The notes below the pieces were generated by a model, which saw only the letters and a program-made list of their open reading frames with translations, had not been told where the DNA came from and searched no databases. The translations under genes were made by a program, and so were the position numbers. A stretch of 64,000 nt of DNA from Suillus spraguei. Lineage: Eukaryota > Basidiomycota > Agaricomycetes > Boletales > Suillaceae. The DNA lies in the NCBI GenBank assembly GCA_016800925.1, contig JABCPU010000091.1, positions 1 through 64,000 of the forward strand, given 5' to 3'. This document shows positions 22,310 through 32,550 of the stretch, one piece after another (the first letter of the stretch is position 1; each line of letters begins with the position of its first letter).

Positions 22310-23245
22310 AGTCGTGGGGTCGGTATTTCATGTGACCGCCATGCTATGTACCATCTTTAGGCTTGTTTACAGGGGATGGACTCGTCACTTGTGGTGGGAA
22401 GACGCATGGGCGGCATTTGCACTGATCTTAGACGGTAGAAATTTCATTGCATGCTGCGTGATTCCGTAACAAATCACTGTATCCCCCAGTTATCTGTTTG
22501 CTATGCCTCTGGAAGTATACCTTGACGAGTTGTGAGCATTTACTTTGTGCTCCAAGATTTACCTTATTTTGATGTCAGTGCCAGCCTGGATCTTCTCTGT
22601 GGCTTTCACATCCGTTGTATGGTACGCATCGTAGCTCGTTCAGTTATATATGTAACTCACTAGTCCAGGGCTGCGCGCATGAGTATGATTTTCTCCGTCA
22701 TCCGAATCACCAACCACTCGGGTCTCAAGTACCAGGAATGGATCACCTATCTTATCACGGTGTCGTTCGTGTGCATGTGGGCCGCGATACTGATACAGAA
22801 GAATGTCACATGCGTCTTTGCGTGCCATGCGACCGAAATAGCAGCGCTCTTGCAAATGACCAGTCAGTGCCTCTTTCTGCTTTCTATTCCTGTTATGGTC
22901 CTCAAGTTCTGGGATTCCTGTAGCAGACATCATCGCGGATGGTTCCCTCATTGCTGCGCCACTGCAGTTCTGGAAAAATGCAAGGCTCTCACGCAACAGC
23001 AAAATATTGATCTTCTCCACATTCGGTGCATCGTTTCTTATCACCGCCATTACAATCCCCATTCCATAATGCTCTTCTATTCCACCTCAGAAACGACACT
23101 CATCCTTGCGCATGTCAAGGTATGTGTGCACTTACTTGCATTCCTCTGCAACATCTGACATAGGTTAGGCCGCCCTCAGTCTCGCCATCTGCAACCTTCT
23201 GGTGATTCGTCACTTTGGTATACCGCGTGTGTTGGAAGGAATCAC
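22310..23245 (+). pseudogene. Fungal multi-spanning membrane protein (rhodopsin-like fold family), broken
   Basis: Conserved pieces in order: RGWTRHLWWEDAWAAFALIL, an intron at ~22432-22488, a short helix, WIFSVAFTSVVW with an intron to ~22669, then AARMSMIFSVIRI and WAAILIQKNVTC. After an intron at ~22863-22923 come LIAAPLQFWKNARLSRNSK and ASFLITAITIP, then HSIMLFYSTSETTLILAHVK and, after another intron, ALSLAICNLLVI. This is a family of about seven transmembrane segments common in agaricomycetes and without assigned function. A frameshift sits at the C4 run 23057-23060, and the 5' exons are not clear. Confidence 0.65.
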
Positions 23246-25030
23246 TTGATCCAGACGAAACATTCGGATCTCCCTTTGTCTTCGCGAGCATCCCGACACA
23301 GAATTCTCAACGAAATTCCCATGACATCACCCTTTGTGCGTGAGGAGACAGCTCAAGATGATTAACATTGGTGCAGACCAGGCAAATAGCAGATGAATGG
23401 CGCAAACGTCCTTTGTGCCAAAGAGTGCACTAACACGGAGGGATGGAAAGCCACATTGGAGTATAGTGTGCAGTGATCGATCACTAACGGAGTTGCCAAA
23501 GATGATTACTCTGCTCACCTAACAACACAACAAGGGTGTTTTATATCCTGTACGGTCTCAAGCTCAAACTTGTGGGACAATTTTAATTTGTCATGTGGTT
23601 TACCTTGTTTCTTGTTCAATTTATTCAGCACGAAACCACGTGCTTTCGGGTAACTGACGTCGAAGATTCAAGTTTGCAAGTGAGGTCTGGACTCTGAGTG
23701 CTGGCTTGAGTGACGAACATACCGTCGTCCGTAATGGTATGTAATTCAGAGCCCACTGTGACCTGCCAATGGACCATAGTAGTCTTCTTGCTGGGAGAAT
23801 TGGACACTACAAAAGCTACATTGTGGAATCGATACAATGAACAAACAAGCTTGGTCTACCTGGACCCGGGTCTCTTCTTTTGTTGGAACCAGAAGAGGCA
23901 AAGAGTACATGCGGACCGTGGCGTGTTCCGTCGTCCAAGCAACAGCATCGCTCTCAAGATGTATGTGGTTATATCCCACAAACATGATAAGATTGCAAAG
24001 AACACGCATGTCGTTTGTCCGAGAGCATCAAAAAATTCGAAGTCTTCATTTTCGCTCTAAGTCCTTTACTTCCTTCTTGTTGGAAGATGCCGAATGCAAT
24101 TAAAAATGTTGTGGCACCAGATGATGAAGAGCTTTCCGAGTAGAGCATTCCAACACAAACACCTTTTGTTTTCCCCGTGAAAGAAAGACCAGCCCGAAAT
24201 GAGAGCACATGGACTTTGGGATACAATAATCGACAAGCACCTCGTTTTTCAGTTGTCCTGCAAGGTGATCGCCCCCGGCTACAGTGAGCACATCCCCCAA
24301 CATCATAACGTCCGCCTTATTCTCGATATAAGAATTCCATCCACCAAGAGCACAACATGCTACACAAAATCCGAGTGCCGAATCAAATGACTTCCGTGTG
24401 CTGGTGAAAGATGCCACAAGGCGTGGTCACCAGATGCTAATAAGTACCAGTTATGTTCAAGGCGATATGCCCGGTCCGATCCAGGTGTCATCAACTTGTT
24501 TCGTTTCCAGGTGGATATTACCCACAAGTGGATGACGGGTGTCGTCCTGATGACCTTGAAATGTCCTGACAGGACCTTGATGTAACCCAGGCACTGGTCT
24601 TCCGGAGTCTTAATCTTGGGCCGTCTATCTTGCTATGCATAGGCAGCGATTTTGCTCTGCATGCCTAGCAAAAGTCAGATAAGGCCCCATACGAGAATGG
24701 AAAGACCTGATGAAGGTATGTTGCTGTGCAGTGCATCTATTGCAGTATAGTACATTACATGAATGTCGTGCACGATTTGTTGCCCAGCGTCAAATGCTAC
24801 TAGACGCCCATACTAACAACTCCGGAAATCTGACGCATGGAGTGGTCTTGACACAACCTCACACCAAACGCATGTCAAGGCATCTCCTCCACTGGAACAA
24901 AAACATATAATCTATTTTAACAATATGCAAATACGTCATGAGTAGAGATCATCGTACAATATATCACAGCACAACGATCATCGATCAGAAGCGGCAGTAC
25001 ATGTGCTGTTCTGTCAGTACAAGACCTTCG
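23246..25030. other. Unresolved region, possible degenerate minus-strand gene at 23.6-24.4 kb
   Basis: Minus-strand frames at 24417-24100 (a hydrophobic N-terminus, SALGFCVACCALGGWNSYI), 24009-23746 and 23837-23625 could be exons of one gene. I do not recognise any, and the splice sites between them are not convincing. 24430-25030 holds nothing I can support apart from the 3' flank of the transporter gene. Confidence 0.3.
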
Positions 25031-27583
25031 TCAGTGCACAAATGACCGCTCTGCACTCCCATTGATATTCCCAGTAGACTCATGCAAGAGCAGCACGAAG
25101 ACGCCAGTGATGACATACACGACAACGCTTGTCCATACTGGGAACCCGCGATTCAAGACGAGAAGTGCACCGCCGAGCAGAGGGGCGATCATCCCGCCTC
25201 TGAGATCGATGCATATATATCAGGTTGTATTTTGGTACTAACGAGACAACGATACGTACATTCGTGATAGCGCAGATGCAATGCCGCATGCTGTTCCCCG
25301 GACCTTAGTTCCGAATATTTCTGGTGTCCAGCTAGAAAGCATTAGTACCATGTGCTCATAATCAGGAAACTACTAGGACATACCCATATAGTACAGCATA
25401 CATAGTCTGTATCGGCTCCGTAAGAGCAAGGAACAGACGTATTTCAAGAGCCACCCACCGTTGCACTGAGGCTAATCCCCACCGAACTCACACGTACCAA
25501 AAACGCGCTTCTGACGAGCGCGAATACAATACAAAAGAACGCCGTGACAAACGTGGTCGCAGCCAGCGAGCCCCGCCTGCCAAGAGAACTTTCAACCATA
25601 TAGGCTCCGAGCTGCAGCCGACCGTCAATATCAACATATTATGTAAACAAAAAATGTGGAAGACATACAATGGCACCAGGACATCCTCCCATAGTAAATA
25701 TCAAAACATCCCACAAGCTATCTTTTAGAGACTTGGTCGAGTTATCATCACTCGACCCAGTTTCAAGTAGTTTGGGGAGGTAGACATTAAACATCGTGTA
25801 CGCTAGATACTCCGCATGAAATACCGATGCTTCGCATGATAAATAGAAAACCCACCTAATGACATGAAGAACCATATGCCACACATGAGTACCGTGGTCC
25901 GGAACCACTCGGGGCTAAGATCATGCCGACACGGTCTAGCCATGCCAGCAGCGGCCGACGCACCCATCGAGGTAACACACTCCCAACACGCTGTTTCATC
26001 TCAAGAGAAACCACAGATGACGTCCGTGGGCGTATAGTTCCTTGGCGGGGCCGCGGGCGCGCTTTTGGATAGAGGAAATGTCTTTTGAATCGGACTCTGA
26101 GTCTCGAGAGGAAGAGCGTGAGTGATGCCCGCGCGCAAGACTTTGTCCGCGCGGAGGCACCTCACCAACGGGGGTTACGAATAAATGTCCATCTAATGCA
26201 TCATGAGTAGCTTCGGCCATCGACTGGTAGACTTTTGTCCCATTCTGATCGCTCGAAGTGCTGCCATCCGCACCTGCATCGAATGTCTCGTTATTTGGTG
26301 AGGATCTTGGGAGCTGGAGTTAGGGAGAAATGGTACACGCTCCCCTGCAGCTGCGTCTGCCTCACAGATAGGTGGAGGCCTATCATCGACATCTTCTAGA
26401 TCTATTGGTAGCTCAGAGCCATTGAACCTAGAAATGAGCTGGAGACTTTCTAGAGCTTCTTGGTGACGACCAGCGTGTACGAGGTACCGCGGAGACTCGT
26501 GCAATCGAAAGAAGACCATACGTGCGATGAACATCGAAAGTGTCTGTAATGGACAAGGTCAGAGATGATTACGGATCATATTAGGAGTGAACATACAATG
26601 ACACCAAGGGATACGAGCATGAATTGCCAGCCTGTGTTCTGAGTAACGACATCGCAGGGCTCGTTAGGGGGACATGAGCGGGAAGGAATGACTATTAACG
26701 CCACGCCTGCAGATAGAACGGAGCCAAAAGAGAAAAAGACGGAAAGGGCCGTGACGAGATATTGCTTCCCGTTAGGCATATGCTCGAGAAGAAGGGTGCC
26801 ATCAGTTGGCATTGAACCCTAAATTGAAGACACCCAATAAGGAGAGGAGCTTAACAAGACGGGAGATTGACGTACACCAACTGCGCTACCGAGGAAGAAT
26901 AGCAGGATACATAATGACTGAAACGACCATGCAAACGATGAGAGAATACCGAATAACGCAGTGAAAAAGAGTGTTGCGTTAAATGCGGCACTGCGCCCCA
27001 AGAGATCGGAGCAGGTTCCCCAGCCCACAGCACCGAACATCATGCCGGCGAACATGGACGATGAAAGAGTCCCGATGTAGTTGTCAGGAACTGGATGAGG
27101 GTCATATGATCACCCACTGTGTGCATGAAGGGAATTTACCTGAAAAATGCTGTTGTACTCTAGGGAGAATGATTGCAACAGCTTGAATCCACATCTGAAC
27201 GACATGTGAGGGAAGTAAGGGGTGGTTTTATGAGCTACTCACATTGTCTGCCATCCATCCTGATGAAACATATCGTAGTCAGTTATGATTGACAGGAATA
27301 TTGTCGAATGGCGAGGAATTGTAACATGTACTCACCGAATCCGCATAACGACAGCAGAGTCCATTGATAACTCCCTGCTCGATGTTCAAGTTAGTACCAT
27401 GTCAGAAATGCAAGAACATGACGCACCCATCCCAATCCTATCAATAGTTTTGTCCAACGGCGTCCGTTTATCACACTCAGCATCCAAATCCACCTCGACA
27501 TCGTCCGTACCCTGTTCTGTATCCTCCAAGTAGGACATCCTGTCCGCCCAGAAACCCGATGCACGGTAGGTGACAGATGCCAT
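25031..27583 (-). CDS. Major facilitator superfamily transporter (SV2/SVOP-like)
   Basis: MASVTYRASGFW starts at 27583, with about ten short introns. Exons give an acidic N-terminus with PLDKTIDRIGMG; WTLLSLCGFGWMADN; MWIQAVAIILPRVQQHF; then GMMFGAVGWGTCSDLLGRSA, the MFS G-x-x-x-D-x-x-GR-type loop 2-3 motif; GSMPTDGTLLLEHMP; HESPRYLV (loop 6 motif); a long charged cytoplasmic loop; YTMFNVYLPKLLE; YMVESSLGRRG; FGTKVRGTACG; and a last exon ending NGSAERSFVH. Substrate unknown; relatives are plasma-membrane or vacuolar carriers. Two one-base deletions seem to break the central loop, at the T3 run 26294-26296 and at 25911-25914, so it may be inactive or mis-assembled. Confidence 0.85.
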
Positions 27584-27904
27584 CTTTGACTGCAGTGTGA
27601 CCGCTTATATATTCGGAAGTTCGGGAACTGATTGATTACGCGAGTAAGACGCTGCAGCCTGACAGATTGCGTATAAGCAAGCCTCGTATTAGCTGCACTG
27701 AATGTACGAAACTCGATGCAAAGACTGCTGGACGAGCAGAGGCTCGCTAATAATAAGGATAAGGAAGAGAGTCAGAACGAGCACTTTCCACTTATATGCT
27801 GTGCCAAGAGGTTGATTTCATTACAGACTAGTAAGATTTAATACCGGTCCGTTTCATCCGTCTGTCTATGTAGCACTGGGCTGGCAGTCCAAGAAAATGT
27901 AGTA

Positions 27905-28878
27905 CTAACATGCATGGTATGCCGGCAGTTCTTCCTGCTCTTCAACATCATCTCCAAGCTTCCTTACCTGTCTATCCATCCTCCATCTACACTCATTTCC
28001 TTCTAGCCACTTGAAAGACGTACCACCAAAATTTACGGTGACGTCACACTCCCTAGTCACGCCCACAGCAGCATACACATCAATTCCGCTGCGGTTTTGC
28101 AAGTATATACCGGTAAACGCATCTGGCAGGCGTTGACCATCGATCGTGAAGAACATTGTACCTGTGGAGAAAGAATATCCGCAACCAATTGTGTGGCCAA
28201 CAACGGACATAATGGGTGGAGAGCCCAGCGCCGGGAAGCAGGGACGCCCGCCCTCTGAGTCCTCGAAGAATTTGTGGAAATCGTCGAGATGAAAGCCTGC
28301 ACTCAATCGATTCCAGCCTGGGAACCTCCACAATGGGTACGGTCTGCAAGCAGTTCCTAATGGACAAAAAATAAGGTGAAGCAGAAGGAGCGAAAAATAC
28401 TGTGCGTACCAATTGCGATCACGCCCCCTTTAGATGGGTCTGTCATTTTGTTTACAGTAATCTCAAAGTACACTCCACCATCATTTGGAAAGTGATATTG
28501 GCCAGCGATGATTGGTAGGTTGCTGAGGAGACACGTATCTGGGCAGTCCACTTTAGAACGTATCTGCGAGAGCCCGCCCTTCCCGTCTGAATTATGGACC
28601 ACGGCAACAGGGGAAGAGTCGTGAGTTTGAATCCGCCATTCTAAGCACCCGTTACTGTTGATGTCCGCGATAGTCTGAGAGGCTAGGATTCTTGACCATT
28701 CAACAGCATGTCTCTCACAGAATTCCAGGGCTTTTTGGTAACTTTCGTCTGAGGCTTCGTTCTGAAGACCGTATGTGGATGATTGTTCCGTTGCGGGCGC
28801 CCATTCAGGAGGAGCACATGGCAGAACCTCAGGGTGCCGGCGAGCATGTCGCTGACGATGTTGTTTGAACCAGTCCAT
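27905..28878 (-). CDS. SPRY-domain protein
   Basis: Two exons joined by an intron of about 54 bp near 28357-28410 (GTACGC..CCATTAG). An N-terminal acidic-helical part (MDWFKQHRQRHARRHPEV) is followed by a SPRY/B30.2 fold: YFEITVNKMTDPSKGGVIAI, then GRPCFPALGSPPIMSVVGH, TIGCGYSFSTGTMFFTIDGQ and DVYAAVGV..VNFGG. It ends at a TAG at 27905. Fungal relatives include Ssh4/Ear1-type adaptors and RanBPM-like proteins; this one has no clear transmembrane anchor or LisH/CTLH, so a protein-interaction role is all that can be said. Reading frame intact. Confidence 0.82.
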
Positions 28879-29272
28879 GCAACTTGAAATTAGAACAATA
28901 TTGAACTATCGTGACGGAGTTTGAAAACAGTAAGAACTAAAAGGTCACCCATTGATAATGACAGAGGATCGAAAAGATACATTCACCATCTGGTGCAAGA
29001 ATACTGGCTTGACCATGAATTTATAAAATGAAGGCATTTCAACGTTGATATTCAGAAACACTGGAAAAGAAATGATTTAACCCATTCCGTAATACCAGCC
29101 TGGATAGCCAGTCCGTATGGAAAGCCGGAGCACCGTGCTCGTTTTGCCAGCGACTTTGGTCACATGCAGTTGAGGGACCCCAAACACTGCGTGCAAATAA
29201 TACTTTGATATAAGCATGTCCAAACAAAACGTGAATCTACAAGCCCCAGCAAGAAATCTACAAGTCCCAAGA

Positions 29273-30420
29273 TTAATCTGTCTCCGTCTCTGCTTCGTCA
29301 ATTTCCAACTTTTCGTAAATTTTCAACTTAAAGCCACTCCATTTACAAAACTTGTTGCAATTGTGCTCCTTCTCGAATGTGCTAACTGCACGTTCGATGT
29401 TGCCATCCCCGAAGATATCATCCTTCCCTTTGTTGACCAGGCTATAGTCCCCAGTTGAGTTACGAGTAATATTTTAAAATGAAATCACGTACGGATGTGT
29501 AAGAACTTGAGGGTCAGACAAAATCTCCAATCCACCTTGGTAATCGGAAATGAAAGCGAGACCGCCGGTTTTGGCAAACTGTATGTGTTGCGTGCAAGCT
29601 AGAAATTCGGCGATTTCATAGCCAACCTCGTATGGATCAAGCATAGGGTTGCAATCCATATTATGGATATATTTGATGAAATCATCGGTGATCAACTCTT
29701 CGACGAGGTACCCAGCCCGAGGCATGGTCAGTGACTTTGATTTGTGGCCAGGTTGTGTGTGATCGTGTGACAATGCGAGACCGGCCTCGACAAAACGCAA
29801 GCGAGGGATGTGAAAGGGCGGAGTGTCGGATGAATTAGCAACACAATGGTCTATGTATTCATATGCAAATGTGAGCAATGAGCGTGCCCAGTACAAGACA
29901 TTGGCTTCTCTGAACAGCTTTGGAAGCTCGTCACTTATCGTATAGCGTCCAATCGAAAAATTGATCGGGTTTGTGCTGCTGCCTGGAGGGTACTTCTTGT
30001 AAAATGGTCGCTTGACAGCGACCTTCTGGCGTGGGCGTGAACCTAAAGGAATTTCGGGGGCTGATAAAAGCGTCAAGAACCCAGGATGGGCCGTCTTGAA
30101 GCCTCCAACGCCAAGCATGTCGTCCGTCGAGGTCTGAACTGTAAGTCGGCCGCTGTGGCTCAATTCGGTGTCCGTGCGGAAGGCAGCATGAAGCTTTGGG
30201 TCGTCTAAAATGACTGATAGCGGGCGTGTTGGGATGGGGAAGAATTCAATATTCTCGTGCTGTATAGTGAGCACTAGGAGGTGTGATGTCAGAGAAGGAC
30301 TAAGAGTAATAGCACGTACTTACTTTGTCGGACATCTATGTCTGTAGTCCCACCAGACTGCAAAACTTCCCGCAGCTGTTCTCGATCTGGAGAACGGAAA
30401 CCAACATTGGCAGATGCCAT
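29273..30420 (-). CDS. Alpha-type protein kinase
   Basis: An alpha-kinase (atypical Ser/Thr kinase) catalytic domain spread over three exons. Features are GVGGFKTAHPG (glycine-rich start), KVAVKRPFYKK (ATP-contacting Lys), GYLVEELI, FISDYQGG, DPQVLTHP, then after an intron GDGNIERAVSTFEKEHNC and NKFCKW, the zinc-binding end (His, Cys, Cys) typical of the fold. The stop is TAA at 29273-29275. I place the start at MASANVGFRSP (30420); the open frame extends further upstream without an ATG, so an additional 5' exon is possible. Such kinases are expanded in agaricomycetes, with substrates mostly unknown. It is divergent from the integrase-core gene that starts within ~200 bp. Confidence 0.85.
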
Positions 30421-30596
30421 TTTCTTGAGGGGAGGCGAGGATGGGACACTCGCAATCTCACGCTGAAACGGCCGCTTGACTGGCGCTTTGGACAGTGCCG
30501 CTTCAGATGGTGCTTTCAATACAGAACGCTACGGTATCGGGTACGTATACGATATTTATGATTAGCTGACTTAATTGCTCATAACTATCCTAGACT

Positions 30597-32282
30597 CACA
30601 AAGTTTCGTCAAATCCGTGTGGACATGGGCCTTGAACGGTCTCGCCGGCAGGGTCACACTATAGAAACAATCCACGAAGCTGTGACGGATCTTCGCAAGA
30701 TGTACCCTCACGCCGGAACACGAGAGATGATCAGTCTGCTCTTTCACGAAAAGAGTATGAGTGTATCTAGGTAATTTTGTCAAGTTGATCTGTTTGTCAA
30801 AGACTGACATCGCAACCGTGACTATAATAGATCAGTCATGATGTCTTACTTCGCTGCCTATGAACCAGAACTCGTGCGACAACGTAAGGCCAGAAAATTG
30901 AAACGAAAGCGCTTCTGGGCAGCTGGCGTTAACGATCTCTTTGCCGTTGACCAGCACGACAAATGGCTCAGATTTGGGCTCGGTCTTCACACTGGAATCG
31001 AGCCGTTTTCAGGGCGGATAATGTGGATCCGAGTTTGGCATTCTAACAGAAACCCACAGTTAATCCTCAACTACTATCTCGACACAATCGCAGAACTTGG
31101 CCGTGAGTGATATGCCATTTGTAAATACTTCACTGACGCAAGTGCTAGATATGCCGCTGATCACTCAATCCGATTTAGGGTCCGAAAATTATGGCATTGC
31201 GAACGCGCAGACGCTTCTTCGCCAGCGCTATGACCCAACCCTGCAAGGAACTCTGCAACATCGTTGGATGCGCACGAAGAAAAACGTAATGCCGGAAATC
31301 ACTTGGTCACAACTCCGGCGTAGGTTCACACCTGGCTTCGAGAATTTGCTGGACGAAGGTGTCATTGAGGGTTGGTACGACTCAGCGGATACTCTCCAAA
31401 TGTACGTAGCGCTTGTCTTATGGTCCTATGCCCTTATATGTCTTGTTGTCTTCTAGGATGATTTTTCGTTGGGTTTTTATACCCTGGCTGCAGCAGGAGC
31501 TTGACGCTTATAGAGACCGAGTGAACAATTCCGCCAAGAGGCGTGACCGCAACAAGGTATCTACTTATTTCTGTCTCATTAAAATGTGTGCTTACAATCC
31601 CCCTAGGTACTCCCACACGGTGTCCCAACTCTTATCTACCATTCTCCCGAAGATTTCGGAGCATTGGATTTCAAGGTATTCATTTGCACAAGTGACCGCA
31701 CACAAAGGCTTACTTGACTATGCCAACTAGGTTTCTATAGATCGCGAGGGCATCGACTACGTTCGCAATGTCTATATCGATGCTTCCAACCCGGTATTCG
31801 ACCTTGTCCCACCTATGCTTGGCAACTTTATCGAGCATTGTTATGATGCAATGGGGCGCCCTGCAGTGACTCGGTCATCAGTTTGGACTGTATATAGGAA
31901 TGTGCTGTCTGCTGTACAGCTTGCAGAGAACCCACATCCCAACTTACTACTGACTCGGACGGAAAATGAAGGTGCCGCCACCGGTGCATTGACATTGATC
32001 AGTGGCCATGCCGATTTACCTTTCAACGAGGAACCGGATGACATGTATTACATGGGTGGCGTGCGTGGAGGATTGGGCCTAGGTACGACGCAAATCTCCT
32101 TTAATCAATTATATACTGACGAGGCCAAAGGTGATTCTCACGTCCACAACTTAAACGCTCTAGCCGAGCTGGATGAACCTGATGTTCCATTGGATGGCAG
32201 TTCTGCGGGTGTTGGACCCTTAATTGTTTGGCAATTTTCGAGTGATGAGTCAGAGAATGATGGCGCAGTGGATGAATGGTGA
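30597..32282 (+). CDS. Intron-rich integrase-core (DDE, rve-like) protein, possibly domesticated
   Basis: After an upstream acceptor at ~30596 the exons read LTKFRQIRVDMGLERSRRQG, then MYPHAGTREMISLLF, RFWAAGVNDLFAVDQHDKWL (first Asp region), GRIMWIRVWHSNRNPQLI, PLITQSDLGSENYGIANAQT (second Asp), HRWMRTKKNVMPEITWSQLR (candidate Glu), FRWVFIPWLQQELDAY and KVLPHGVPTLIYH. At least five short introns have clean GT-AG borders, and no frame is broken up to the stop at 32280-32282. The N-terminus is probably incomplete here. This family occurs as apparently free-standing intron-containing genes in many agaricomycetes, which argues for a host gene more than a mobile element. Function unknown. Confidence 0.75.
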
Positions 32283-32441
32283 TATTCGAATTGTGTTAGT
32301 GTACTTCGTGACTGGACCGTCGTTTTTCGAGGTTGAAATTATACTTCGTAGTCACTTGTTTTACTAGGTGCAAATACTGGGTTGGCTCCAAGGCGTGTCT
32401 GGAGTCCCGTCGAAACTTTTTGCCTAATAAGGCAATGCACG

Positions 32442-32480
32442 TGAGCACGGTGCTCTGGCAAATGAGCACGGTGCTCTGGC
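32442..32480. repeat. Tandem 21 bp repeat containing a 13 bp palindrome
   Basis: TGAGCACGGTGCTCTGGC occurs at 32442 and 32463, period 21. Each contains GAGCACGGTGCTC, an inverted repeat around a central base. It lies 70-110 bases ahead of the first recognisable antiporter exon. A similar palindrome, GAGCACCGTGCTC, is at 29128-29140. Confidence 0.6.
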
Positions 32481-32550
32481 TTTCCATAAGTCCGGCCGGT
32501 AAACCAATGTTCCCGCACCCGACTGCTACAACGCTCATTGATCTTCTCAG

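Noticed and set aside
30289..30519. Kinase start upstream of 30420
   Set aside because: The open frame extends to 30519 but begins with TTG, not ATG, and a stop lies just upstream; an ATG at 30420 is the first usable one unless another exon exists.
32462..32500. ATG in the tandem palindrome as the antiporter start
   Set aside because: The only nearby GT donor leaves the wrong phase for the next exon, so the start exon was left unresolved.
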